This document shows positions 55,482 to 64,000 of a stretch of DNA of 64,000 nt, piece after piece; within the stretch, counting starts at the first letter, position 1, and every line of letters begins with the position of its first letter. The DNA is from Spirosoma arboris (lineage in GTDB: Bacteria > Bacteroidota > Bacteroidia > Cytophagales > Spirosomataceae): assembly GCF_009754945.1 (NCBI RefSeq), contig NZ_WPIN01000014.1:160683-224682 (forward strand), read 5' to 3'. The translations under genes and the position numbers were made by a program. The notes beneath the pieces are model-generated. The model was not told the DNA's origin, did not search any database, and was given only the letters and a program-made list of their open reading frames with translations.

Positions 55482-55725
55482 CGAAAGGTCTTCGAGCGCT
55501 TTCCGAATGCCCAATAATGTTCTCCAGATTTCCATTCCGAAATATTAAATTCATTTAATCTGGCCATTCAGACAGACCTATTTCAGGTAATAATCCATAA
55601 ATCGTTTGTAGTTTGCCGCTGATAAGTCTGATCAACATGCTTTATTGGTTACTAGATGAAGTGTCTCTTTAAAACAAATGGATCAGCCACGACTTACCAA
55701 TAAACAAACACATCGTTAGAAAGGT

Positions 55726-56535
55726 ATGGATCAGGTATTAAAGGGACAGATTGCCATTATCACCGGAGCCAGTAGTGGTATTGGAGCAGGCGTAGCGAAG
55801 TCGCTGGCGGCTGCCGGAGCTACTGTTGTCGTGAATTATCCCGTTGAGGCTACAAAACCAGCAGCCGACGCTGTCTTAAAAGAAATCACTGACGCAGGCG
55901 GAGTGGGAATCGTAGCCTTGTGTGATGTCAGTAAAGAAGATCAGGTTATCAAGTTATTTGCCGACGTTGTGGCTCAATACGGTACGGTCGATATTTTAAT
56001 CAATAACGCGGGTTTACAACGCGATGCGAAGTTCGATGAGATGACGCTCGATCAGTGGAATACCGTTATTAGTGTTAATCTAACCGGGCAGTTTTTGTGC
56101 GCCCGCGAGGCTATCCGGGAATTTCTTCGTCGGGGACCGCGCCCGGAAGTATCAGCTGCTACCGGAAAAATTATCTGCATGAGTTCCGTTCATGAGTTAA
56201 TTCCCTGGGGTGGACATGCGAACTATGCAACCTCAAAAGGGGGCATTAAAATGCTGATGCAGTCACTAGCGCAGGAGTATGGCGATCGTAAAATTCGGGT
56301 CAATAGTATTTGCCCTGGAGCCATTCAAACCCCTATTAATCGGGCTGCCTGGGAAACACCTCAGGCACTGAACAGTCTGATGTCGTTGATTCCCTACAAC
56401 CGCATCGGTCAACCTCAGGACATCGGCAACCTTGCCGTGTTCCTATCCTCTGATCAATCTGATTACATCACCGGAGCCAGCATTTTCATCGACGGCGGCA
56501 TGACCGTTTTCGAAGGCTTTTCTACGGGCGGGTGA
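55726..56535 (+). CDS. Short-chain dehydrogenase (glucose 1-dehydrogenase-like)
   Basis: 269 residues, classical SDR. TGASSGIG cofactor motif, NNAG, SSVHE (catalytic Ser), YATSKGG (Y-x-x-x-K), and PGAIQTPIN. The closest recognised type is glucose 1-dehydrogenase. Followed by a glucosidase in the same direction after 81 nt, suggesting glucose release and oxidation (inference). Confidence 0.9.
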   Translation: MDQVLKGQIAIITGASSGIGAGVAKSLAAAGATVVVNYPVEATKPAADAVLKEITDAGGVGIVALCDVSKEDQVIKLFADVVAQYGTVDILINNAGLQRDAKFDEMTLDQWNTVISVNLTGQFLCAREAIREFLRRGPRPEVSAATGKIICMSSVHELIPWGGHANYATSKGGIKMLMQSLAQEYGDRKIRVNSICPGAIQTPINRAAWETPQALNSLMSLIPYNRIGQPQDIGNLAVFLSSDQSDYITGASIFIDGGMTVFEGFSTGG

Positions 56536-56544
56536 TCGGTTATA

Positions 56545-56606
56545 TATGATGTATGATATAGGAAATATGAGATTGATAGCTCCTAAATCATACACCCTAC
56601 ATCATA
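56545..56606 (+). repeat. Hairpin between SDR and glucosidase genes
   Basis: TATGATGTATGATATAGGA (56545-56563) pairs with 56581-56606 except for a 7-nt bulge. It has TATGAT word repeats. It lies between the SDR stop and the glucosidase GTG. Confidence 0.55.
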
Positions 56607-56616
56607 ATTCAATACA

Positions 56617-59280
56617 GTGACAATCGAACAACAACGCTTAGAAGACCCAACCTGGCGACAATGGGGCCCTTACGTCTCTGATCGCCAGTGGGGTACTGTG
56701 CGCGAGGATTATAGTTCCAATGGCGATGCCTGGAATTATACGACGCATGATATGGCCCGTAGTTATACGTATCGTTGGGGCGAAGAAGGTATTGCGGGCA
56801 TTTCTGATGATAAGCAACAGCTTTGTCTGGCGTTGGCGCTCTGGAATGAGAAAGATCCTATTTTAAAAGAGCGTTATTTCGGCCTGACGAACAGTGAGGG
56901 AAATCACGGCGAAGACGTTAAAGAACTCTATTATTACATAGACAACACCCCAACGCATTCGTATCAGCGAATGCTTTACAAATACCCGCAGGCAGCCTAC
57001 CCTTATCAATGGCTTGTCGATGAAAACCGACAACGAACTCGTCTGGAGCCCGAATTTGAATTGCTTGACACGGGTATTTTCGATGAGGATCGCTACTTCG
57101 ATGTATTTGTCGAGTATGCCAAAGCAGGCCCGAAGGATATTTTAATGAATGTGACGGTGCATAATCGCGGCCCCGAAGCAGCCACCTTACACCTCTTGCC
57201 AACACTCTGGTTTAGAAATACATGGATATTTGGCGATGACTCCGACGGGGTGCCCAATTATCGACCTTCGCTGATATGGCAACCCAATGGAACAGTATCG
57301 GTTGAAGATTCGGACTTAGGGCGCTACGTACTTCATGCCGACGGGAAGCCGGACTGGCTGTTTTGTGAAAACGAAACAAACATGGTTCGGCTTTACAATA
57401 CGCACTCCGGTTCGCGCTATCCAAAAGATGGTATTAATGACTATGTAGTACAGGGTGCCGATACCGTCAACCCAGCCCATACAGGTACTAAAGCCGCTGC
57501 GCATTATACACTGACAATTAATGCGGGGAGCTCCGTAACAGTTCGTCTACGACTCGAAGCCCCTGGAACGATGGTGGCTGATCTGGTGGCACCCTTCGCC
57601 GATTTCGACCATATTCTCGGGCAGAGAAAGGCTGAGGCCGATGCGTTTTACGCCCATATTCATCCCAAGGAAGCGACTGCCGATGAAAAATTAGTGCAAC
57701 GGCAGGCATTTGCAGGCATGCTCTGGAGTAAGCAGTATTATTATTATGATGTATCGCGCTGGCTGGCTGGCGATCAGGGCGTAGAGTCGCAACATCACCC
57801 ACCACCACCGCCCGAACGGTTACAGGGCCGCAATCATACGTGGCTGCAACTCATCAATGCAGGCGTTATTTCGATGCCCGACAAGTGGGAGTATCCCTGG
57901 TATGCGGCTTGGGATTGGGCGTTTCATTGTGTAACCCTATCGGTGATAGACCCCGGTTTTGCCAAGCAGCAGCTTATGATGCTCACCAATGAATGGTTCA
58001 TGCATCCTAATGGTCAGTTGCCAGCTTACGAGTGGAATTTCTCTGATGTGAACCCGCCCGTGCAGGCGTGGGCAGCCTGGCGTATCTACCACCTGGAATT
58101 GGAGCGAAAACCGCCCGGCGAAGAGGACCGGACATTTTTGCGGGGTATTTTTCATAAGCTGATGCTCAACTTTACGTGGTGGGTAAACCGAAAAGATGAA
58201 GCAGGTAACAATATTTTTGAAGGTGGCTTTCTCGGATTAGACAACATTGGAGTGTTTGATCGCAATACTGTTTTTCCGGATAACAGCCATCTGGAGCAGG
58301 CTGATGGGACAAGCTGGATGGCCATGTATGCGCTGAATATGATGCGTATTGCACTGGAACTGGCTCGTCATGATCAGGTCTACGACGAAATGGCCACAAA
58401 ATTCTTTGATCATTTTCTGTATATCGCGGGCGCTATCACGAGCATAGGCCAGGATCACATGGGCTTGTGGGACGAAGACGATGGGTTTTTCTACGATCAA
58501 CTTCGAATGAGCGATGGGAGTGTTCAACGAATGCGTGTTCGGACGCTGGTGGGACTTATTCCGATGTTTGCTGTGGAGGTGCTGGATGATGCATTGATGA
58601 AAGCAACCCCCGCATTTTTACAACGAATGATCTGGTTTCAGAGTCACCGACCGGATTTGTATAACCAGGTATCACGCTATACTGAAAAGGGAGTAGATGA
58701 AAAACGGCTCCTTAGTCTGTTGCGGGGTTTTCGACTGAAATCGCTCTTAACGAAAATGCTCGACGAGAATGAGTTTCTGAGTCCGCATGGTATCCGGGCG
58801 GTCTCGAAAGTCTACCGGGATCATCCTTACGAGTTCACGCTAGATAATACCACCTTCCGGTTAACCTATACGCCCGCGGAAAGCGATAGCGGGATGTTTG
58901 GGGGAAATAGCAATTGGCGAGGGCCGGTTTGGATGCCTACCAATTACCTGATCATTGAAAGCCTGACCCGGTTCTACGACTACTTTGGCGATAATTTTAC
59001 CGTCGAATATCCTGTTGGGTCAGGCCTACAGGTTACCCTAAAGGACGTAGCTCGTGGGCTAACCAATCGACTTATCGGCCTATTTACGGCCGATGCCAGC
59101 GGGAATCGACCTACATTCGGTCAGCATCCGAAGTATCAGGACCCTTATTTTCGGGATTATGTGCTATTCTACGAATATTTCGATGGGGACAACGGTCGGG
59201 GTGTTGGAGCCAGCCACCAAACTGGCTGGACAGGTCTGGTAGCTGAATTGATTACCCGAAAATATGGAAGTTTGAAGTAG
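56617..59280 (+). CDS. GH63/MGH1-like glucosidase
   Basis: 887 residues from GTG 56617 (no ATG nearby). Sequence landmarks are SYTYRWGEEGIAGISDDKQQLC, WAWDWAFHCV (aromatic barrel core), NPPVQAWAAWRIYHLE, EFLSPHGIRAVSKVYRDHP and SNWRGPVWMPTNYLI, matching bacterial MGH1-type glycosidases related to mannosyl-oligosaccharide/alpha-glucosidase GH63. The protein has no signal peptide and is probably cytoplasmic. It releases glucose or mannose from alpha-linked glycosides (inference). Confidence 0.9.
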   Translation: MTIEQQRLEDPTWRQWGPYVSDRQWGTVREDYSSNGDAWNYTTHDMARSYTYRWGEEGIAGISDDKQQLCLALALWNEKDPILKERYFGLTNSEGNHGEDVKELYYYIDNTPTHSYQRMLYKYPQAAYPYQWLVDENRQRTRLEPEFELLDTGIFDEDRYFDVFVEYAKAGPKDILMNVTVHNRGPEAATLHLLPTLWFRNTWIFGDDSDGVPNYRPSLIWQPNGTVSVEDSDLGRYVLHADGKPDWLFCENETNMVRLYNTHSGSRYPKDGINDYVVQGADTVNPAHTGTKAAAHYTLTINAGSSVTVRLRLEAPGTMVADLVAPFADFDHILGQRKAEADAFYAHIHPKEATADEKLVQRQAFAGMLWSKQYYYYDVSRWLAGDQGVESQHHPPPPPERLQGRNHTWLQLINAGVISMPDKWEYPWYAAWDWAFHCVTLSVIDPGFAKQQLMMLTNEWFMHPNGQLPAYEWNFSDVNPPVQAWAAWRIYHLELERKPPGEEDRTFLRGIFHKLMLNFTWWVNRKDEAGNNIFEGGFLGLDNIGVFDRNTVFPDNSHLEQADGTSWMAMYALNMMRIALELARHDQVYDEMATKFFDHFLYIAGAITSIGQDHMGLWDEDDGFFYDQLRMSDGSVQRMRVRTLVGLIPMFAVEVLDDALMKATPAFLQRMIWFQSHRPDLYNQVSRYTEKGVDEKRLLSLLRGFRLKSLLTKMLDENEFLSPHGIRAVSKVYRDHPYEFTLDNTTFRLTYTPAESDSGMFGGNSNWRGPVWMPTNYLIIESLTRFYDYFGDNFTVEYPVGSGLQVTLKDVARGLTNRLIGLFTADASGNRPTFGQHPKYQDPYFRDYVLFYEYFDGDNGRGVGASHQTGWTGLVAELITRKYGSLK

Positions 59281-59310
59281 GAAGGGCCTTCGAGGAATAC
59301 CAATGGAAAA

Positions 59311-59346
59311 CAAAAGAGAGCGGTTCGTCAAAACCGCTCTCTTTTG
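59311..59346. terminator. Bidirectional terminator
   Basis: A perfect 15-bp stem CAAAAGAGAGCGGTT / AACCGCTCTCTTTTG (59311-59325, 59332-59346), 30 nt after the glucosidase stop. Confidence 0.9.
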
Positions 59347-59384
59347 TTTGTTGTAGCCAAGGTTTCTACCCGTGCTATAAATTG

Positions 59385-59927
59385 TTAGCTCCGTGCTGGC
59401 CGAAGCACCAGAAACCGTTGCTGGAGTAAGTAATAGCCACCAAACAACAGACCACTGAAAAACAGGTCTCCCACCACGCCATTCAAGAAAAAGGAAGTAC
59501 CGTTATAGAAGGCCAGGCCAGCAGCATAGCAGGTCATCAGACCAGCGGCTGTTTGCTGGTAAAATGTACTACCATACCATACCGCGAAGTTAGTAATCAG
59601 GAAAAACAGGAGCGAAGAAGTAATTGAAGCTAAGGCAATGCGTCCTGCTGTTGGACGCTGTAACGCAAACAGGCCCAGCAGCCACGTCAGGCCAAAACTG
59701 ATGTAAACAGCGCCCATACTGCCGTGAAAACCAATCAGCGTGTCGCTCAACAGCATAGCCGCAAATGGAGCTATCAAGCCAATCCATTTACGCTCAAACG
59801 TAGCTGCACCAAACAGGGCCAGAGCCGCTACGGGCGTGAAATTCGGCCAGTGAGGTACTAAACGAAACAAAGCAGTAGCAAGAACAAGGACTGTAAGCGT
59901 AAGTAAACGAATTTGAAGCGGCTTCAT
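59385..59927 (-). CDS. DUF6580-family membrane protein
   Basis: 180 residues from ATG 59927 (longer frame to 59996 lacks conservation). About six hydrophobic segments; motifs LFRLVPHWPNFTPVAALALFG and FERKWIGLIAPFAAMLLSD match the DUF6580 putative transport family. Resembles ECF substrate-binding components; the substrate is unknown. Confidence 0.85.
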   Translation of the reverse strand: MKPLQIRLLTLTVLVLATALFRLVPHWPNFTPVAALALFGAATFERKWIGLIAPFAAMLLSDTLIGFHGSMGAVYISFGLTWLLGLFALQRPTAGRIALASITSSLLFFLITNFAVWYGSTFYQQTAAGLMTCYAAGLAFYNGTSFFLNGVVGDLFFSGLLFGGYYLLQQRFLVLRPARS

Positions 59928-60082
59928 GGTAATATCAAGGGAATATACTATACGTTTAGCAAAGGTAACTCCATAAACAGATACGGCCAAGTCCAATTTA
60001 CATCTCTGGAGAAAGATGATCGCAAACTAAACTACAGTTACCAGAATCGGTTCATACTACCAGTATTAGCTGGAAATAACTC

Positions 60083-60580
60083 ATGTATACCTTACTGCTT
60101 GCTTCTATTGATTGGGAGAAAATGATTACACCCAGTATGTCGCTCTGGGAAATACTTATTCGGGGTACAATTACCTACTGGTTCTGCTTTGCTTATATCC
60201 GCTTTTTCAGGCGCGGAGCTGGTCAGCTGGGTATCAGCGATTTATTGCTCATTACGCTTATTTCGGATGCATCTCAAAACTCAATGGCGGGCGAATACAC
60301 GTCTATAACGGAGGGATTTGTGCTCGTTGGCATACTAGTCTTTTGGGATTATGCCATTAACTGGCTTGGCTACAGGTCGGTTTTCTTCAGCAAAATAGGG
60401 GAGCCCGATCCTGTTTTACTCATTAAAAACGGGGTGATGCAACGGCAGAATATGAAAAAGGAACTGATCTCGGCTTCCGAATTACAAGGTATGCTTCGTG
60501 AGCAGGGAGTCGATGAAGTGGCTGATGTGAAAGCCTGCTACATTGAAGGAAGTGGGAATATTAGTGTTATCTCCAAATAA
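60083..60580 (+). CDS. DUF421/YetF-like membrane protein
   Basis: 165 residues. Three N-terminal hydrophobic helices, then the DUF421 soluble domain with EPDPVLLIKNGVMQRQNMKKELISASELQGMLREQGV and VKACYIEGSGNISVI. Function of the family is not established. Single gene. Confidence 0.88.
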   Translation: MYTLLLASIDWEKMITPSMSLWEILIRGTITYWFCFAYIRFFRRGAGQLGISDLLLITLISDASQNSMAGEYTSITEGFVLVGILVFWDYAINWLGYRSVFFSKIGEPDPVLLIKNGVMQRQNMKKELISASELQGMLREQGVDEVADVKACYIEGSGNISVISK

Positions 60581-60649
60581 ATCGCTAACCATTCTCCGAT
60601 CATCACGAATAATGACCATTCATCATTAAAGATAGCCTTATTTGTTTAA

Positions 60650-60689
60650 TTAGATAGTTGTCTAAATGATTAATTAGATATTTGCCTAA
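60650..60689 (+). promoter_or_regulatory. Twin palindromic operators upstream of the sdpR-like gene
   Basis: TTAGATAGTTGTCTAA (60650-60665) and TTAGATATTTGCCTAA (60674-60689) are two near-identical dyads 24 bp apart, immediately before the ArsR-type gene at 60708. This fits autoregulation by the ArsR-family repressor. The second site overlaps a GATATTTG box. Confidence 0.7.
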
Positions 60690-60707
60690 CAGTTTAACAG
60701 TCGCCTG

Positions 60708-61001
60708 ATGAATAACCTCTTTAAAGCCTTAAATGATCCTACCCGCAGGCAAATACTGGACTTGCTGCGTGGGGGAGACCTGAACGCCGGTGAGATTGCC
60801 GAGCGGTTCGATATGACGAAGCCCAGTATTTCGCACCACCTCGATCTGCTGCGGCAGGCTGGTTTGGTTGAAGCCACTAAGCAAGGGCAGTTTATCAATT
60901 ATTCCCTCAACACCACCGTACTCGACGAGCTACTGGCCTGGCTCATGAGCTTCCAGAAAACTGAAACGTCGACGACCGAAAAAACACAACAACCCCGTTA
61001 A
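60708..61001 (+). CDS. ArsR-family winged-helix repressor (SdpR-like)
   Basis: 97 residues; HTH LFKALNDPTRRQILDLLRGGDLNAGEIAERFDMTKPSISHHLDLLR is the canonical ArsR fold; no metal-binding Cys are seen, as in SdpR autorepressors. Co-directional with an SdpI-like gene 15 nt downstream, reproducing the sdpR-sdpI immunity operon of Bacillus. It likely binds the twin dyads upstream and is released by the immunity protein (known for SdpR/SdpI; inferred here). Confidence 0.9.
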   Translation: MNNLFKALNDPTRRQILDLLRGGDLNAGEIAERFDMTKPSISHHLDLLRQAGLVEATKQGQFINYSLNTTVLDELLAWLMSFQKTETSTTEKTQQPR

Positions 61002-61016
61002 ACCTCCTTATCAATC

Positions 61017-61679
61017 ATGAAAACAAATTCCACGTCAATCGAAATTCTGATGATTGCCATTATGCTGGCTCCACTTGCCTATCTGGGAACTATCTGGAAT
61101 CAACTGCCTGCCGAAATTGCCATTCATTATGATTTACACGGAAACCCAAACGACTGGCAACGAAAAGAAACGGCTGCCTTACTCATTGGTGGACTGTCCG
61201 TGTTTCTCTACCTGGTTCTTCGATTTCTACCTGCGCTCGACCCCAGAGGACAACTAAAAACGTTGAACTATCAGAAGTTACGTTTTGCGGTAACGCTCCT
61301 ATTTGCCGCTATCATGGGCTGGTTGTTTTATTTGGCTGGTCATCCAACCGATGGTATGGTATCAACCGAGGTGATTCTGGCGCTTGTCGGATTGTTGTTA
61401 GCAGGCATGGGTAATTACCTTATTACGGTAAAGCCCAACTGGTTTGTGGGTATTCGCACGCCCTGGACGCTAGAAAGTGATGCCGTCTGGCGTAAAACAC
61501 ATCGGCTGGGTGGTCGGCTGATGGTAGGAGGTGGGCTGTTAATTACCGTATTGGCCCTGGTTGTACCCACGTCCTATAAAATAGGTTCTATCATGGGCGT
61601 TCTGGCGATTACAATACTCATTCCCGTTATCTACTCCTACATTTTTTATCGGCAGGAGAAAGCGCATCAACTTAACTGA
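61017..61679 (+). CDS. SdpI-like immunity membrane protein
   Basis: 220 residues with about six TM helices. Motifs LPAEIAIHYDLHGNPNDWQRKE (DUF1648) and GNYLITVKPNWFVGIRTPWTLESDAVWRKTHRLGGRLM (SdpI core). In Bacillus SdpI protects against the SdpC toxin and sequesters SdpR; no SdpC-like toxin is visible nearby. Confidence 0.92.
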   Translation: MKTNSTSIEILMIAIMLAPLAYLGTIWNQLPAEIAIHYDLHGNPNDWQRKETAALLIGGLSVFLYLVLRFLPALDPRGQLKTLNYQKLRFAVTLLFAAIMGWLFYLAGHPTDGMVSTEVILALVGLLLAGMGNYLITVKPNWFVGIRTPWTLESDAVWRKTHRLGGRLMVGGGLLITVLALVVPTSYKIGSIMGVLAITILIPVIYSYIFYRQEKAHQLN

Positions 61680-61720
61680 TTAATTACCAGAACCATTTGT
61701 TCTATTTATTGCTCTCAATG

Positions 61721-62689
61721 ATGAATCGTTTTATTACATCCGCTTTTTTCCTGGTAGCTGGTTACCACCTTGCACTGGCGCAAACGGAAGAGCCAATTCA
61801 CTACAAAATCACAGCTCCGGCTGGGGCCGATCTAACGCTTGATGGTACGTTGACAGTACCCGACAACCAAAATAAAGCGGTACCGGTGGTATTACTCATT
61901 GCCGGTTCTGGCCCAACAGATCGCGATTGTAACAGTACCTATGGCTTTAAATCGAACGCCTTCAAAATGCTGGCCGATAGCCTGGTTCGTCAGGGCATAG
62001 CCGTAGCCCGATACGACAAGCGCTATTCTGGCACTAATCTGAAAGCAGCGGTTGCCGCAATAGGCACTGAAAAGCACCGATTTAATTATTATGTAAGCGA
62101 TGCTGTTGGGTTTATTGAGCAACTACAGGCCGACAAGCGATTTTCTAAAGTTATCGTAGCGGGGCATTCCGAAGGTTCGCTAGTGGGTATGCTGGCAGCA
62201 AGGCAGACAAAAGCGGCTAAATATATCTCCATTGCCGGGCCCGGACGGAATATTGCCGACGTCATGAAGGTGCAGTTTCAAACAGCGCTGCCCGACACAC
62301 TTCGTTCGCTGGCAACAGTGATCCTTGACTCGCTTAAGGAAGGATATCCAGTTCAGCGAGTGAACCCATTTTTACAGACTATGTTCAACGCCAAAATGCA
62401 GCCGGGCCTGATTTCCTGGATGAAATATGATCCCGCTGTTGAAATCAAAAAATACGTTGGTCCAGTATTGCTGATCAATGGAAAACATGATATTCAGGTA
62501 GCTACCAGTGAAGCTGAATTATTAAAAGCGGCTCGTCCAGATGCCACATTAGTGCTAATTGACCGGATGAACCACGTCCTTAAAAATGCGCCTATTGATC
62601 GGGCCGCAAATATTGAAACCTATAATCAACCCCATTTGCCCCTGACTCCTGGTCTGGTCGAGACAATTGCTCAATTCGTGAAAAAATAG
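61721..62689 (+). CDS. Exported alpha/beta hydrolase
   Basis: 322 residues from ATG 61721 with signal peptide MNRFITSAFFLVAGYHLALA. Nucleophile elbow GHSEGS (Ser), oxyanion AGSGPTDRDCN, catalytic Asp in INGKHDIQV and His in RMNHVLKN. It is similar to alpha/beta hydrolases sometimes annotated as S9-like esterases. Substrate unknown. Its stop codon lies in a 15-bp hairpin shared with the convergent gene. Confidence 0.88.
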   Translation: MNRFITSAFFLVAGYHLALAQTEEPIHYKITAPAGADLTLDGTLTVPDNQNKAVPVVLLIAGSGPTDRDCNSTYGFKSNAFKMLADSLVRQGIAVARYDKRYSGTNLKAAVAAIGTEKHRFNYYVSDAVGFIEQLQADKRFSKVIVAGHSEGSLVGMLAARQTKAAKYISIAGPGRNIADVMKVQFQTALPDTLRSLATVILDSLKEGYPVQRVNPFLQTMFNAKMQPGLISWMKYDPAVEIKKYVGPVLLINGKHDIQVATSEAELLKAARPDATLVLIDRMNHVLKNAPIDRAANIETYNQPHLPLTPGLVETIAQFVKK

Positions 62690-62727
62690 TTTTTGTCATC
62701 TCAACTTTAGGGGAGATGACAAAAACT
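62688..62727. terminator. Hairpin bridging two convergent stop codons
   Basis: A perfect 15-bp stem AGTTTTTGTCATCTC (62688-62702) / GAGATGACAAAAACT (62713-62727). It starts inside the TAG of the hydrolase gene and ends inside the TAA of the opposing gene. Confidence 0.85.
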
Positions 62728-63368
62728 TAGTTAGCTGAGTAATGTTGTAGATAGGCGATCAATCGCTCGAAGTGCAGTTGCTCATATGGGTTTTGCGTCA
62801 GTCGGAGAAGCAAATGGCGATAGGTGTCCACTAAGCCATCGAAATGCGGATTGTGGTTAAGTCGGGCAGCAATTAGTCCTTTATAACAGCGATGCGTTTG
62901 ATTATACACATACTGACAGGGCTGGTTTGGATCTTCATTCAGCAACTGATCCAGTGCCGATAAGACAGAGGCTGACTCCAGAAAATTAAAACCATGACTG
63001 TTGAAAAATAGCTCAATTTTTTCGCAAACATCAGTCAGGGCTTCTCTGGAGTGAATCTTGTAGCGGGAATAGTGCGAACCGCTAAATCGGCCAATGGACA
63101 GTAAAAACGTATTGGCATCGAGTCGAATGTCGGGTTGATTATTGAGAAATTGCTGGGCAATTTGCTCCACCTGATCATTCCGCCCGCCAAAATTTACGTC
63201 CAGAATCGTGTCATCAATATAAAATACTGACGACAGAACAATGTTCTGAAACCCACCGGTACTGGCTCGCCGAAACTGCTTTTTTTCCGGCAACAATACA
63301 AAATCGTGCTCCGCAAAAAACGGGGCCAGATGTTGATAGAGATTCGTTTCGAAAGGCGTAATGGTCAT
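62727..63368 (-). CDS. Hypothetical protein
   Basis: 213 residues, not recognised. It opens MTITPFETNLYQHLAPFFAEHDF and has VNFGGRNDQVEQIAQQFL and TYRHLLLRLTQNPYEQLHFERL. No signal peptide or TM segment; probably cytoplasmic. The protein-like composition and coding-type frame are convincing. No neighbour suggests a role. Confidence 0.65.
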   Translation of the reverse strand: MTITPFETNLYQHLAPFFAEHDFVLLPEKKQFRRASTGGFQNIVLSSVFYIDDTILDVNFGGRNDQVEQIAQQFLNNQPDIRLDANTFLLSIGRFSGSHYSRYKIHSREALTDVCEKIELFFNSHGFNFLESASVLSALDQLLNEDPNQPCQYVYNQTHRCYKGLIAARLNHNPHFDGLVDTYRHLLLRLTQNPYEQLHFERLIAYLQHYSAN

Positions 63369-63590
63369 CGTATGAGGGGCAGCAAGGTAAAGATTGAGTT
63401 ATAGAAATATAACGAATAGGGCTGGATTAAGTTAATAGAATTTCCTGAAATAATGTAATTTAGCCTACTTATTTTTATGGAAACTTAGCAAATGCACCAG
63501 CTGCTGAACTAAATGAACATTGAGTAAGTTAATTCAAACACATATCACAAGAATTGCTGTGTAAACGGACTATTTAGGATATGGTCAATT

Positions 63591-63960
63591 GGGGGCGACT
63601 GGAATTGACAGCTTGCTGAGGTCGCGTGTAAGCATGCCGGGAGTTGACGGTATTTCCCGCCCAAACAAATCGTCAAAACAATAACTGGCGAATATAACTA
63701 CGCCATGGCTGCCTAATCCGGAGGATTAAGCAATAGCCATTGTCTCCCCGGCCTACGTGCTGCTGGCTGGATCAGGAGGCATCGACTCGCAGCGCTGGTC
63801 TGGATAATGGTGTTGACAACAGACGAGACAAAAGCACCTACGGATGACGCTTGGTCTGGTATACACTGGGCCGATTCCCGACAATCCCAAGTGTACCTAA
63901 GCATGTAGAAAGCGCGTTGGTTTCCTTGACTGGACGAGGGTTCAAATCCCTCCGTCTCCA
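63591..63960 (+). ncRNA. ssrA: Transfer-messenger RNA
   Basis: The 5' end GGGGGCG pairs with 3' CGTCTCC (G-U pairs allowed), discriminator A at 63960; T-arm GGTTCAAATCC is just before. The tag frame GGC..GCC-TAA at 63687-63716 encodes GEYNYAMAA (stop TAA 63714-63716), ending AMAA. Length 370 nt plus CCA. A hairpin terminator follows. Confidence 0.95.
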
Positions 63961-63977
63961 CAAAAAGAACAAAAAAC

Positions 63978-64000
63978 CCCGAAAACTGTAAGTTTTCGGG
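63978..64000 (+). terminator. Terminator after tmRNA (cut by window end)
   Basis: Stem CCCGAAAACT / AGTTTTCGGG with loop GTA; the U-tract would lie beyond the window. Confidence 0.8.

Noticed and set aside
63713..63961. 82-codon minus-strand frame at the right edge
   Set aside because: It overlaps the tmRNA entirely.

Overview
The window reads as a chromosomal segment of a Bacteroidota bacterium of the order Cytophagales, most likely Spirosoma or a close relative. The reasons are a SusC/SusD pair, a T9SS-type C-terminal sorting domain, DUF4249, DUF1599 and BT_3928-type proteins, a TMF-type repeat protein, near absence of Shine-Dalgarno sites, and promoters of the TTTG / TAnnTTTG type. The genus is an inference; no rRNA is present. 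The two RNA genes are a tRNA-Lys(TTT) and a complete tmRNA at the right edge.

Layout: 1-4.84 kb holds the 3' part of a MoxR-type AAA+ ATPase gene, overlapping by 4 bp a 1381-residue three-TM protein with a degenerate VWA-like domain, a LytR_C-like module and TPRs. 4.9-8 kb is a DUF779 / aldehyde dehydrogenase pair with a divergent AraC regulator. 8.2-11.9 kb holds an orphan DUF4249 lipoprotein and a secreted 17-residue-repeat protein. 12.0-23.6 kb is a minus-strand glycan-uptake locus: susC, susD, a LamG lipoprotein, a complete MalEFGK-like ABC importer and an (alpha/alpha)6-barrel-like lipoprotein. 24-31.3 kb has DUF2461 and gltB-gltD (glutamate synthase). 31.6-36.5 kb has an exported amidohydrolase, tRNA-Lys, folP, DUF1599, a DoxX/BT_3928 protein and a shikimate kinase. 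36.8-41.5 kb is a plus-strand run of four exported hydrolases, followed by the 3' remnant of a CBM3/T9SS protein. 42.6-47.5 kb has an OmpP1/FadL porin, a Gly/Ser/Tyr-rich lipoprotein and proS. 47.8-52.8 kb has a TIM-barrel isomerase with a PQQ-type dehydrogenase/cytochrome c, an SlyD-like FKBP and a hypothetical protein. 53-59.3 kb has a secreted hypothetical protein, an FMN hydroxy-acid oxidase, an SDR and a GH63-like glucosidase. 59.4-64 kb has DUF6580, DUF421, an sdpR-sdpI-like pair with twin operators, an alpha/beta hydrolase, a hypothetical protein and tmRNA.

How genes work together: the 12-23.6 kb operon would move an oligosaccharide across the outer membrane (SusCD), trim it and import it through an ABC transporter. 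That is an uncommon pairing in this phylum. The MoxR/VWA-like pair is the best candidate for an under-described multi-component machine. The most unexpected non-coding signal is that many short intergenic gaps are filled by long hairpins (arms up to 39 bp, several perfect). They often begin inside or next to a stop codon, and each has a different sequence.
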